This document shows positions 24,301 to 35,664 of a DNA stretch of 64,000 nt, piece by piece. Under the pieces are notes generated by a model. That model ran no database searches. It saw only the letters and a program-made list of their open reading frames with translations, and was not told where the DNA came from. The DNA lies in the NCBI RefSeq assembly GCF_042477335.2, contig NC_091250.1, positions 133,955,384 through 134,019,383 of the forward strand, in the 5' to 3' direction. This stretch comes from Ovis canadensis. Its lineage: Eukaryota > Chordata > Mammalia > Artiodactyla > Bovidae. The position numbers and the translations under genes are program-made. Position 1 is the stretch's first letter; every line of letters starts with the position of its first letter.

Positions 24301-24540
24301 GAACTTCCGTGTCCCACGGACCGCCTGCTGGAGGGCGGGCAGCGGGGTCCAGGCGGGGCGCTGACCCAGGGCCCAGGAATTCCGGCGCTGGAGACACACG
24401 CCCGGCCTGGCCCACACAGCTTGTCCAGGGACCGACGGCAGAACATCTCCACCCTCGCCCCGGGAGCTGAAGCTGCTCTCGGCGGACTCATCCCTCCCGC
24501 GCACCGGCCCTGCTCCCTAAACTGACCGCCCTCCGCCTAG
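24240..24540 (+). ncRNA. Candidate first exon of an unannotated transcript
   Basis: Inferred from the promoter block just upstream and from a consensus-like donor, cctag|gtgaggg, with GT at 24541-24542. The start is approximate. Frames inside are short and lack domains, so a noncoding RNA is more likely than a protein. A possible partner 3' exon ends at the AATAAA at 25005-25010, with acceptor-like 'ggtgtcctag' near 24892. This is a hypothesis built only from motifs. Confidence 0.3.
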
Positions 24541-24607
24541 GTGAGGGTGTAGGGCCTGGTGGTCGCACGCTGGATAAGCGGAGGTCTGCACTTCTCTGGC
24601 TCCAGTC

Positions 24608-24660
24608 CAAAGCGTCGGAAAAGAGTCGGATACGACAAAAGCGACTTAGCACGCACGCAC
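24608..24660 (+). repeat. Bov-tA/BovB tail fragment
   Basis: The short tail 'gtcggatacgacaaaagcga' followed by 'cttagcacgcacgcacg' matches the shared 3' end of BovB-related SINEs. The rest of the element is missing or unrecognisable. Confidence 0.6.
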
Positions 24661-25004
24661 GTACTTCAGGACAGACCCCGTGGGGGAAGGACCACAAAAT
24701 GGTCCCTGCGGCCCCGTGGGAGCTGGAGCTGAGGAGGGGGCTGGGGGTGCCCGAGCCTCCAGTGGCAGTGCTGGCCAGGTGGTGGGTCATCACTCTGTCG
24801 CCTGATGCTTGGGGAAGAACCAGAGCCCCAGGCACCTAGAACCCTTGCTGTCACATCACTTGTCGCGGAGGGTGAAGTCTGCTGGTGTCCTAGAGCCCCC
24901 GCTCAGGGCTGATCATCAGCCCCCAGGCCCCGCTGGTGCCCAAGAGTGACTTTTCTCAGCCCCAGAGGATGAGGCATCGGAGTTGAAGTGTTTGATTTCT
25001 GCAA

Positions 25005-25010
25005 AATAAA
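25005..25010 (+). terminator. Isolated AATAAA, possible 3' end of the orphan transcript
   Basis: The hexamer in 'ctgcaaaataaacactg' is followed by a T- and GT-rich stretch (tgtttcttgcatgcttgag), the usual layout of a cleavage site. It lies 465 bp after the candidate donor at 24541. The hexamer alone is weak evidence. Confidence 0.3.
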
Positions 25011-25029
25011 CACTGTTTCTTGCATGCTT

Positions 25030-26388
25030 GAGTGAGTGCATTGAGGTTTATGCTGTGGAGACGGCAAAGGTCTGTGCCGGGAAGGAGAAGGGCCTGGCCT
25101 GGCTGGGGAAAGGCCTGGAGGCCGGGATGGGACAGGGTGAGCCCTTGGCAGCAGCCCCTGGCCGCCGCCCTGCTGCTGTAGGAGACCCAGGGCTGGGGGA
25201 GACCTGGGCACACTCCTGCCATTCCTTCCCCCTGGCACTCTTCAAAGGGCCCAGTGCTAAGATGGCTTCTTGGAAAGACAAATCCTAGTGGGTTGTTGAC
25301 TGGCCTTTGAGCCCAGCCCAAGCACTGACCCTTAATCTACTTCAGTCTGCGGTTTCTACTGGCAGCTGAGTGGAACTGCTCCAATAAGAGCTCACCCACA
25401 AGGAGGGCCCTGGGCCCCATGTCCAGGCAGTCAAAACTGATCCTCTCAAAGGAATCCTAGATTCTAGGTCAGTCAGCTGGAAGTCGGCCTCTAGCCACAC
25501 ATATCCACCAGGCCCTGACCATGGGGCCCAAGCAAGGTGGGACATGCCCGGTCACGCCTCCCGGCCCCTCCCTCAGCCACTCAGGACTGGGGCTGTGCCT
25601 GGCTGGAACTCCAGGCTCAGACAGGAGATGGACACTCTTCACAGGTCTCTCTCCTACAACTAATTCTCATATAGTGAGTGGCGATAAAGTTCCGTGAGTG
25701 AGCACAGTTCACCAAACGGGAGGAATTTGCTGGTGGCTGGGACAGGAAATGTACAAGATGAGCCTGGAAATGAGGAAATGCTCCAGGATGACAGGCGGGA
25801 GAAAGGGACTTGGCCGCCACCGACTCAGCCCCAAACCCAGTCCAGTGCGAGCAAAGAAGCTGTGCTGGAGTGCAACCGTCGCGTCCACACTGGGGAAGAC
25901 ACAGCTCCCGTGCACATGGGCCCACACAGGAGGTGGAGCAAGCGCCCCACTCTTCCGGTGTGGGCTCCACACAGCGACGTTCTGCCAGAGGACACAGACT
26001 GGAGCACTGGGGAAGCCGGACAGACCACCACCTCCAGAGGCCCCAGATCCCCGGGGCCCCAGGTCACAGTGGGTCATGTTGGTTGCAGGCGCCCATGTTG
26101 TGATGAGAGAGGAAGCCTACTTCGGGGCCCTCCTCCCCCAGCACACATCCCAGTCTAACCCTGAAGAAAGCACTAGACTAACCGCATTTGAGGGCCAGTC
26201 TACAAGATACCTGACCAGCATTCCTCCAAACTGCCAACGTTGTCAAAAACAAGAAATGGCTGAGGAACTGTCATAGCCCAGAGGAGCCTAAGGGGACGTG
26301 CCGACTAATGTGATGCGATGAGCAGGGCCCTGAGGTGCCTTTCTGGGACAGAGCCCCCCACCCCAGTGTCCTCTGCCTGCCTCTTGTC
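25030..26388. other. Intergenic, no gene recognised
   Basis: Mixed-composition sequence. I see no coding exon and no transposon that I can name with confidence. Confidence 0.45.
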
Positions 26389-26785
26389 TGTAGAAAAACT
26401 TCAGCCTCCAAACCCTCCCCTGAGTTCCAAAGAATACATTTAATTAGAGAAGTAAGAAAATGCGGAAACAAAACAGTCAAGCAAGACAAAGTAATAATAG
26501 TTTAGCCATTGAACAAAGTCAAGTATCTTTAGTTCTTTCTCGTGATACTATTCTGAGCTATGTCCTTGAGCTGTCTTGCTGATACTGACACCACAGAGAC
26601 ACCAGACCAGTTGGAATCAGAAGATTATGCTGATTTCCGATTATCTTAACCAATCAGAAGAATGTCCACCAGGAGATCAAGAGCCCAACAACCCTTCTTC
26701 CTCACCCTGTCTTCAAAAACCCTTTCCTGAAACACTTTGGGGAGATCAGGCCTCCGAAGCGCCAGCGGCCCTGGACCCCTTGCTT
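26389..26785 (+). mobile_element. ERV1-type LTR, left part (U3-like)
   Basis: Starts with TG near 26389. It contains 'accaatcagaag' near 26650 and 'cttcaaaaacccttt' before the break. The order of motifs is that of a gammaretrovirus-like LTR, and its R/U5-like remainder appears at 28103-28206 after a BovB insertion. Only LTR sequence is present, with no viral genes. The family assignment is by memory of motif order. Confidence 0.5.
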
Positions 26786-28102
26786 TGTTGTTGTTCAGGC
26801 GCTCAGTTGTGTCTGACTCTGCAACCCCACGGACCGCAGCGCGCCAGGCCTCCCAGTCCATCACCAGCTCCCGGAGCTCACCCAAACTCATGTCCATCGA
26901 GTCGGTGATGCCATCCAGCCATCTCATCCTCCGTCGTCCCCTTCTCCTCCTGCCTTCAATCTCCCAGCATCAGGGTCTTTTCCGATGAGTCAGTTCTTTG
27001 CATCAGGTGGCCAAAGTATTGGAGTTTCAGCTTCAGCATCAGTCCTTCCAATGAATATTCAGGACTGATCTCCTTTAGGATGGACTAGATGGATCTCCTT
27101 GGAGTCCAAGGGGGCTCTCAAGAGTCTTCTCCAACACTGCAGTTGAAAAGCATAAATTCTTCGGCACTCAGCTTTCTTTATAGTCCAACTCTCACATCCA
27201 TGGAGAAGGAAATGGCAACCCACTCCACTATTCTTGCCTGGAGAATCCTAGGGACAGAGGAGCCTGCGGGGCTACAGTCCATGGGGCTGCAAAGAGTCGG
27301 ATGCAACTGAGTGATAACTCACATCCATACATGGCTACTGGAAAAACCATAGCCTTGACTAGATGGAACTTTGTTGGCAAAGTAATGTCTCTGCTTTTTA
27401 ATATACTATCTAGGTTGGTCATAACTTTTTGTCCAAGGAGCAAGCGTTTTTTAAATTTCATGGCTGCAGTCACCATTTGCAGTGATATTGGAGCCCCCCA
27501 AAATAAAGTCTGACACTGTTTCCACTGTTTCCCCATCTATTTGCCATGAAGTGATGGGACCAGATGCCATGATCTTAGCTTTTTGAATGTTGAGTTTTAA
27601 GCCAAATTTCTCACTCTCCTCTTTCACTTTCATCAAGAGGCTCTTTAGTTCTTCCTTGCTTTCTGCTGTAAGGGTGGTGTTGTCTGCATATCTGAGGTTA
27701 TTGATATTTCTCCCGGCAATCTTGATTTCAGCTTGTGCTTCATCCAGCCCAGCGTTTCTAATGATATACTCTGCATATAAGTTAAATAAGCCGGGTGACA
27801 ATATACAGCCTTGGCGTACTCCTTTCTCAATTTGGAATCAGTTTGTTGTTCCATGTCCAGTTCTAACTGTTGCTTCCTGACCTGAATACAGATTTCTCAA
27901 GAGGTAGGTCAGGTGGTCTGGTATTCCCATCTCTTGAAGAATTTTCCACAGTTTGTTGTGATCCACACAGCATTAGTCATTTCAATGACTATTCAGGATT
28001 GATTTCCTTTAGGATGGACTGGTTGGATCTCCTTGCTGTCCAAGGGATTCTCAAGAGTCTTCTCCACACCACAGCTCAGAAGCATCAGTTCTTTGGTGCT
28101 CG
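26786..28102 (-). mobile_element. BovB LINE fragment inside an LTR
   Basis: A reverse-orientation 3' part of BovB. The minus-strand translation shows a reverse-transcriptase block with a YADN box (LRYADNTTL) in place of YADD near 27690, and the C-terminal region below it. The copy is 5'-truncated. Positions about 27970-28102 repeat a stretch already present at 27040-27170, so the element is rearranged. A SINE lies inside it at 27202-27317. Confidence 0.9.
27202..27317 (+). repeat. 5'-truncated Bov-tA nested in BovB
   Basis: It begins mid-element at 'ggagaaggaaatggcaaccc' and ends at 'ggatgcaactgagtgataa'. It is flanked by a perfect 11-bp target duplication, ctcacatccat, at 27191-27201 and 27318-27328. 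Confidence 0.95.
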
Positions 28103-28206
28103 GCATTGCAATAAAGTCTGCACTTTGCTTCAGCACCACCTGGTGTCAGTAAATTGGTTTTACTGTGTGCAGGCGAGTGGACCCAAGTTTGGCTCCATAA
28201 CAATAT
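28103..28206 (+). mobile_element. ERV1-type LTR, right part (R/U5-like)
   Basis: Contains an LTR-style polyadenylation signal in 'attgcaataaagtctgc' near 28107, then 'aattggttttactgtgtgc' and 'gtggacccaagtttggc', ending near 'ccataaca'. It completes the piece at 26389-26785. The exact boundary with BovB is ambiguous by about 12 bases because both end in similar sequence. Confidence 0.5.
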
Positions 28207-28405
28207 CCTGGATAAGATCCTGGAACAGAAAGACATCAAGGAAAACGGCTAAGGAAATCTGAGCACAGAATGGACTTTAGTACCAGACAGTGGAAGATGT
28301 TTACAGGCGGGGAGCCTAGGGGTGGAATGTAGGGAACACTGCATTAGCCTCATAATTTTCCTGTGAATCTAAATCTGTTCTAAAACTTTATTTTAAAAAG
28401 GTATA
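28207..28405 (+). mobile_element. Old L1M 3'-end fragment
   Basis: The end 'ttttcctgtgaatctaaatc', 'tgttctaaaac' and 'ttattttaaaaag' matches the order of an L1M 3' terminus. The upstream part is weak. Confidence 0.45.
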
Positions 28406-29290
28406 ATCCAGTTCAGTTAACACTAATCCCAGCCCTTTACTGAAAGACCGAGGAGAGGGAAGTTCGGGTTCAGCCCAGAGCCAGCTCACATGACCGCAGA
28501 GCCTCAGCCAGGTGGGCACACGGGCTGTCCCGGGAGCCTTCCCGGCCGAGTCGCCTCTCTCCCCACTGCTGCTATGCAAGGGACCATGTGACCAGGAGGC
28601 TCTGGAGCTGTGGCCTTGGGGGTGATACTGCCCCTGCTCCGCCCCATGGGGTGAATTGGGCCGGGTGGCCTGAGGCCGTCCCGGTCAGAGCAGGTTCATC
28701 TGATGGCTCTAGCCCATCTGGCTCCTGCCCGGCCCCTGCCAACCTCTCAGGCCACTGAGATGTTCATGGTCCTCGAAAGCCCAGCAGCCTTCCTGCCCGA
28801 TGCAGAAGAGAAAGCAAACCAGCCTCACAGATAGGGAGAGAGCAGAGCCTCGCCTGTGTCTCAGCTGGAAGCTGGTTCCAAACAAAGCTAGCCAAAGAGG
28901 AGCTGAACGGGCGTGGAGGGGCAGCCGTGCTACAAAAGAGCAGACAGAGTAAATGTGGCCCTGAGCCTCCCCTGGAAGAAAAAGAAGAAACACAACAGTA
29001 GGAACAGGAATTCATTCGCCATCAAAGTCTGCGGAAAAGCATTTCACACATCTCTTCAGTAACAAGTAGGACACAGAACCAGCAGCTGAAATCAGGAAAA
29101 GATACAGAAGATTCAAACAGTGCAGTCAGAAAACGTGGCCTACGGGACATACACCGGACTTTGCACTCAACTGAAGCCACAGATGAACATGGGTACTTTT
29201 CAAGCTCCATGAATATTTACGAACATTGACTGCTGACTAGGCCACAGAACCAGTCCCGAGTCATGAGACTGGCACAGAACAGGACACGGG
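28406..29290. other. Intergenic, nothing recognised
   Basis: No coding exon and no transposon that I can identify. Confidence 0.45.
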
Positions 29291-29291
29291 G

Positions 29292-29414
29292 GAGAATGCC
29301 CTGGCGGTTAGGGGTCAGGTTCCGGGCTTTCACTGGCAGAGGCCCTCAGTCTGGGGCAGCAGGGAGCCTAGTGGGGACTGAGACCCCATAACTGCCCAGC
29401 GTGACCAAAAAGCA
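29292..29414 (+). repeat. CHR-type SINE
   Basis: The order 'gaatgccctggcggttaggg', 'gggctttcactggcagaggc', 'ctgagaccccataactgccc', 'agcgtgaccaaaaagc' follows the cetartiodactyl CHR SINE, with a diverged B-box region. Confidence 0.75.
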
Positions 29415-29507
29415 CATGGTCTCGCCTCAGGGCACCCTGGTATAAGACTGAAAATAAAGAGAGAATCAGAAGCCTCCCTGTTTGGAAAATAACCCTCTGA
29501 TTATCCA

Positions 29508-32150
29508 CAGGACAGCTGCATCCAGTTTAGTTCAGCCACTCAGTCCTGTCCCACTCTCTGGGACCCCACGGACGGCAGCACGCCAGGCCTCCCTGTTCCT
29601 CACCAACGCCCGGAGCTTGCTCGAACTCAAAGTCAGTGATGCTATCCAACCATCTCATCCTCTGTCGTCCCCTTCTCCTCCTGCCTTCAATCTTTCCCAG
29701 GATCATGGTCTTTTCAAACGAGTCAGCTCATCTGGTGGCCAAGGTGTTGAAGTTTCAGCTTCAGCATCAGTCCTTCCAATGAATATTCAGGACTGATTTC
29801 CTTTAGGATGGACTGGTTTGATCTCCTTGCAGTCCAAAGGACTCTCAAAAGACTTTTTGAACCGCAGTTCAAAAGCATCAATTCTTCAGGGCTCAGCTTT
29901 CTTCACAGTCCAACTCTCGCATCCACACATGACCATTGGAAAAACCACAGCTTTGACTAGATGGACCTTTGTCGGCAAAGTAATGTCTCTGCTTTTTAAT
30001 ATGCTGTCCAGCTTTGTCATAGCTTTCCTTCCAAGGAGCAAGCGCCTTTTAAATTCATGGCTGCAGTCAGCATCTGCAGTGATTTTTGAGCTGAAAAAAA
30101 TAAAGTCTGTCACTGTTTCCACTGTTTCCCCATCTATTTGCCATGAAGTGATGGGACGGTATGCTATGAACTTAGTTTTCTGAATGTTAAGTTATAAGCC
30201 AACTTTTCTTTCACCTTCATTAAGAGGCTGTTTAGTTCTTCTTTGCTTTCTGCCATAAGGGTGGTCTCATCTGCATATTTAAGTTATTGATATTTCTCCT
30301 GGCAACCTTGATTCCAGCTTGTGCTTCACCCAGCATTTTGCATGATGTACTCTGCATATAACTTAAATAAGCAGGGTGACAATATACAGCCTTGACATAC
30401 TCCTTTCCCTATTTGGAACCAGTCTGTTGTTCCATGTTCAGTTCTAACTGTTGCTTCCTGACCTGCATACAGATTTCTCAGGAGGCAGGTAAGGTGGTCT
30501 GGTATTCCCATCTTTGAAGAATTTTCCACATTTTGTTGTGACCCACACAGTCAAAGGCTTTGGCACAGTCAATGAAGCAGAAGTAGATGTTTTTCTGGAA
30601 CTCTCTTGCTTTTCCTATGATCCAATGGATGTTGGCAATTTGACCCCTGGTTCCTCTGCCTTTTCTAAATTCAGCTTGAACATCTGGAAGTTCACGGTTC
30701 ACATACTGTCGAAGCCTGGCTTGGAGAATATTGAGCATTACTTTGCTAGCGTGTGAGATGAGTGCAATTGTGCAGTAGTTTGAGCATTCTTTGGGACTGG
30801 AATGAAAACTGACCTTTTCCAGTCCTGTGGCCACCACTGAGTGTCCAAATTTGCTGGCATATTGAGTGTAGCACTTTCACAGCATCATCTTTAGGATTTG
30901 AAAAAGCTCAACTGGAATTCCATCACCTCCACTAGCTTTGTTCATAGTGATGCTTCCTAAGGCCCACTTGATTTCACACTCCAGAATGTCTGGCTCTAGG
31001 TGAGCGATCACACCATCGTGGTTATCTGGGTCGTGAAGATCTTTTTTGTACAGTTCTTCTGTGTATTCTTGCCACCTCTTCTTAATATCTTCTGCTTCTG
31101 TTTGGTCTATACTCTTCTGTCCTTTATTGTACCCATTTTTGCAAAAAATGTTCCCTTGGTATCTCTAATTTTCTTGAAGAGATCTCTAGTCTTTCCCATT
31201 CTATTGTTTTCCTCTATTTCTTTGCATTGATCTCTGAGGAAGGCTTTCTTATCTCTCACTGGTAGTCCTTGGAACTCTGCATTCAAATGGGAATATCTTT
31301 CCTTTTTTCATTTGCCTTTAGCTTGTCTTCTTTTCTCAGCTATTTGTAAGGCCTCCTCAGACAACCATGTTGTCTTTTTGCATTCCTTTTTCTTGGGGAT
31401 GGTCTTGATCCCTGCCTCCTGTACAATGTCATGAACATCCGTCTGGAATTCTTCACACACTCCATCAGATCTAATCCCTGGAATCCGTCACTTCCATTGC
31501 ATAAGCCTAAGGGATTTGATTTAGGTCATACCTGAATGGTCTAGTGGTTTTCCCTACTTTCTTCAATTTAAGTCTGAATTTGGGACTAAGGAGCTCATGA
31601 TCTGAGGCACAGTCAGCTCCTGGTCTTGTTTTTGCTGACTGTATAGAGCTTCTCCATCTTTGGCTGCAAAGAATATAATCAATCTGATTTGAGTATCGAC
31701 CATCTGGTGATGTCCATGTGTAGAATCATCTCTTTTGTTGTTGGAAGAGGTGTTTGCTGTGACCAGTGTATTCCCTTGGCAAAACTCTGTTAGCCTTTGC
31801 CCTGCTCCATTCTGTACTCCAAGGCCAGACTTGCAGACGGTAAATCGTCTGCCTGGAATGCGGGAGACCCGGGTTCGATCCCTGGGTCGGGAAGATCCCC
31901 TGGAGAAGGAAATGGCAACCCACTCCAGTACTCCTGCCTGGAGAATCCCATGGAGGGAGGAGCCTGGTGGGCTGCAGTCCACGGGGTCACGAAAAGTCGG
32001 ACACGACGGAGCGGCTTTACTTTCCTTTTCACTTTCAGGTACCTCTCGACTTCCTGCTTCTTCATTCCAGTCCCCTGTAGTGGAAAGCACATCTTTCTGG
32101 GATGTTAGTTCCAGGTCTTGTAGGTCTTCATAGAACTGTTCAACTATGAC
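29508..32150 (-). mobile_element. BovB LINE, about 2.6 kb
   Basis: A reverse-orientation copy reaching from the BovA-like 3' end (29508) through the reverse-transcriptase region into the endonuclease domain (minus-strand frames near 31563-32090 contain GDWN and NTLVTANTSS). It carries many stops and frameshifts. It is interrupted by a plus-strand Bov-tA at about 31828-32032. It is one of three BovB copies in the 26.8-34 kb interval that all point the same way. Confidence 0.92.
31828..32032 (+). repeat. Bov-tA SINE nested in BovB
   Basis: From 'cagacggtaaatcgtctgcc' to 'cacgacggagcggctttac'. It carries the B-box-like gggttcgatccctgg. BovB sequence continues on both sides. The first few bases of the head are missing or altered. 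Confidence 0.93.
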
Positions 32151-32663
32151 GTGTCAACATGTCCTGCGAAAATGCTTCTGTTTAAAGGGGGACACCTGCA
32201 CTGGGGCTGGGGCCAGTACCTGGGGGGTGGAGCTGGCTTCTGGGGGAGGGACCGGCACCTGGGGGCGGAGCTGGCTCCTGGGGTTTGAGCCATGGGGGGC
32301 GGGGCGGGGGGAGGGCATTGGTGGGGGGCAGGAAGAGAGCAGTTCAGTTCCAGGGGAGGGGAGCTGGCTCCTGGGGCAGCGTCATCACGGGGCGGGGGGG
32401 CAGTCGGAATCCCATGGGGGGAGGGGGTGGAAGGCAGTGGAGGGACCTCCTGGACTTAAGGGCTGCCTTCCTCTTTCTCACTGGCTGTCTTCCATCCCCC
32501 GAATTTCATCTCTACCTGCACCTAGAGGTCCCCACACCTCCAAAAGAGGACTTGTATCCAAGCCTTTGTCTCTGGGGTGCCTTCTGGGGGAACTGTCTGT
32601 ACCAAAAATGGACTGAGGAAGACCCTCAGGATGGGGTTGGAAGGGAGGCTTCAGTCCAGCACA
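32151..32663. other. GC-rich spacer with a short degenerate tandem repeat
   Basis: Between 32200 and 32420 the phrase 'ggagctggctcctgggg' and variants recur (about 32228, 32268 and 32358), indicating a loose tandem repeat of about 36-40 bp. The rest is unrecognised. Confidence 0.6.
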
Positions 32664-33960
32664 GGTGAGTCGCTCAGTCGTGTCCTACTCTGTGACCACA
32701 TGCGGTGTAGGCACCTCTGTCCATCACCGACTCCCAGAGTTTACCTCAAACTCATGGCCATTGAGTCAATGATGCCACCCAACCATCTCATCCCGTCGTC
32801 CCCTCCTCTTCCTGCACTCAATCTTTCCTGGCATCAGGGTCTTTTCCAGTGAGTCAGTTCTTCGCATCAAGTGGCCAAAGTATTGGAGCTTCAGCATCAG
32901 TCCTTCCAATGAATATTCAGGACTAATTTCCTCTGGACCGACAGGTTTGATCTCCTTGCAGTCCAAGGGACTCTTAAGAGTCTTCTCTAGCACCACAGTT
33001 CAAAAGCATCAATTCTTCGGTGCTCAGCTTTCTTTATAGTCCACCTCTCACATCCATACATGACTACTGGAAAAACCACAGCTTTGACTAGACAGACCTT
33101 TGTTGGCAAAGTAATGTCTCTGCATTTTAATATGCTGTCTAGGTTTGTCATAGCTTTTCTTCCAAGGAGCAAGCGCCTTTTAATTTCATGGCTGCAGTCA
33201 CCATTTGCAGTGATTTTGGAGCCCCCCAAAATAAAGTCTGTTACTGTTTCATTTCCCCATCTAATTGCCATGAAGTGATGGGACTGGATGCCATGATCTT
33301 AGTTTTTTGAATGTTGAGTTTTAAGCCAGCTTTTTCACTCTCTTTCATTTTCATCAAGAGGTTCTTTAGTCCTCTTTGCTTTCTGCCATAAAGGTGGTGT
33401 CATCCACATATTTGAGGTTACTGATATTTCTCCCGGCAATTTTGATTCCAGCTTGTGCTTCATCCAGCCTGGCATTTCTCATGATGTACTCTGCATATAA
33501 GTTAAATAAGCAGGGTGACAGTATACAGCCTTGACGTACTCCTTTCCCAATTTGGAACGAGTCTGTTGTTCCATGTCCAGTTCTAACTGTTGCTTCCTGA
33601 CCTGCATACAGATTTCTCGAGAGGCAGGTAAAGTGGTCTGATAACCCATCTTTTGAAGAACTTTCCACAGTTTGTTGTGACCCACACAGTTAAAGGCTTT
33701 GGCAGAGTCAATGGAGCAGATGTCCTTCTGGAACCCTCTTGCTTTTTCTATGATCCAACGGATGTTGGCAATTTGATCTCTGGTTTCCTCTGCCTTTTCT
33801 AAATCCAGCTTGAACATCTTAAAGTTCTTGGTTCACATACTGTTGAAGCCTGGCTTGGAGAATTTTGAGCATTACTTTGCTAGCATGTGAGATGACTGCA
33901 ATTGTGTGGTACTTTGAGCATTCTTTGGCATTGTCTTTGGGATTGGAATGAAAACAGACG
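32664..33960 (-). mobile_element. BovB LINE 3' half
   Basis: A 5'-truncated reverse-orientation copy. The minus-strand frame at 33366-33668 includes GVRQGCILSPCLF and the active-site box as YVDD (LKYVDDTTF), so both catalytic aspartates survive here although neighbouring frames are broken. Confidence 0.92.
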
Positions 33961-33964
33961 GCTT

Positions 33965-34410
33965 CCTGCTTTCTTAAAGTGAAAATATGACCCAGTAATC
34001 CTGCTTTGTAGAGAAATCTTACATCCACATGGAAATCTGTATGTGAAATTCGCAATCATCAAACACTGAACATACACAAGCCTTCCACCAGGTGAGCTGG
34101 AAGACACACTGCAGTTCACCCATGTCACTGGAAATGCAGAATGCCTGGCCGCCTGGCAGTATGTGGAGTCAAGGAAGCCAGTCTCTAAAGCGATGTGTAT
34201 AATCCTACTTACACAACATTTTTGAGAAGGGAAAATTGTAAGGCTGGACGTCAGCGGCTGCCAGCAATTACAGGGGGTGGTGAAAAAAAGGACTGGCATC
34301 AGGAGGTCTTTGGGGTGATGGAGCCATTCTGTGTCCTGACTGTAGCCGTGGTTGCTTGAATCCGTATGTGTTAAAAATTCAAAAGCAGAACAGGAAGGTT
34401 ACCAAAAAAT
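33965..34410 (+). mobile_element. Old L1M 3' fragment
   Basis: 'atatgacccagtaatcctgc', 'cttacatccacatggaaatc' and 'tgtcctgactgtagccgtgg' appear in the order of the L1 ORF2 end and 3' UTR. Confidence 0.6.
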
Positions 34411-34512
34411 TTTAACTTAAGAAACAAAATGGGAATCACATATTCCAGCCTAAAATGTCCAGTAAGCTTTAAGAGAAGGAAGTTTCTTGACCTAATAACT
34501 GGTATTTATCAA

Positions 34513-34537
34513 CCCCCCCCCCCCCCACACACACACA
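34513..34537. repeat. Poly-C followed by (CA)n
   Basis: A run of about 14 C passes directly into CACACACACACA. It is likely length-variable. Confidence 0.9.
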
Positions 34538-35628
34538 ACAATCGTACTTAAATGGCAATGTGAAGAATATCCCCACTCAAGTCGGGTTGCCCTGTGGGTC
34601 TCTTCCCACTGACGTTCTTCTGGGTGAGGAGCAGTGGGACTGTGTGGTTCTGAGGCTGTCGCCGGGATGGGCATCGAGGACGTCTACCAGTCACAGTCAG
34701 GCCAGCAGACTGGGCACAAACACCAGTGTTTGCTCTACCCCGCAACACCAGGTGCTCCCACCTCCCTGAGAAAGTACATGAAATGAACCAAACTAGGAAT
34801 CTGTGCGAACTGCATGAAGAAAACGTGGAAAAGCTTCTGTGAGGCCCTGAAGGGGGTCTAGGTGCATGAGCGTGGCACGTTGTGGGTGAAAAGCCAACAC
34901 TGACCCAGCAGGAGGAGGTGCTTTCCACGCCGGACGACGAGCAGGACACACACCCTGAGATTCTGGCAGGCCCCAGGCCCCCCACCCATGAGTATCGCTA
35001 AGCAAGTCCCTGAAATGAAAGGAACCTTGCAGGGCCAACCAGGGTGCTGGGGGAGCAGGTGGGCCAGACTAGCCACAGCTCCACGGGGAGCACTCAGCCC
35101 CTCGGCTGCAGTCTTGGGAAGGGGCAGGCTCTGCGCCCCTCCAGCTGCCTGGGTGTGGGGTCAGACAGACACAGGGCAGGAGGAGGTGAACTTCTGACAC
35201 CTGCAGAGCCTCAGGACCACGCAGGAACAGGAAGAGAAAGAAGTGCGGGTCCCTGGGACCCCTGACTCTCGGGAGCCCTGGCTGTCCCGGGACCACACCT
35301 CTCACCTCTCTGCAGAGCCCCAGGGTCCCAGGACCCCACCCTCCTTCCAGACCCCTGGGGTCCCAGGATGCCCCTGCCCAAGCCTAGGGGTCCTACGACA
35401 GCAGGCTATAAACCGCAGAATCACCAGAAGTGCTTCCGAGACGCTGGACAGCAGCTTCTCTGTGCTGCCCAGGGTGTTAGTAGAGAAACCACTTCCCACC
35501 ACCAATGTGTTCTTACTTGGTGCATTTCCGGGCTTAGTCTATTGTTATAACGGCCAGATCTCTCTATGCTTCAAAAGATTTTTGACTAAAAATGCTCCTA
35601 AAGAAGTAACTTTGTATCGTAGTACCCG

Positions 35629-35629
<1 letters not shown>

Positions 35630-35662
<33 letters not shown>
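35630..35662. repeat. (CA)n microsatellite
   Basis: An uninterrupted AC/CA run of about 16 units between 'gtacccgaa' and 'ccccatagg'. Confidence 0.95.

Positions 35663-35664
<2 letters not shown>

Noticed and set aside
24026..24525. Open frames across the orphan promoter as a new protein gene
   Set aside because: Frames are short, overlap on both strands and have proline/arginine-rich CpG-island composition without a recognisable domain. A noncoding transcript is the better hypothesis.
26389..28206. A retroviral gene in the ERV-like region
   Set aside because: Only LTR-like sequence is present. The open frames between the two parts belong to BovB.
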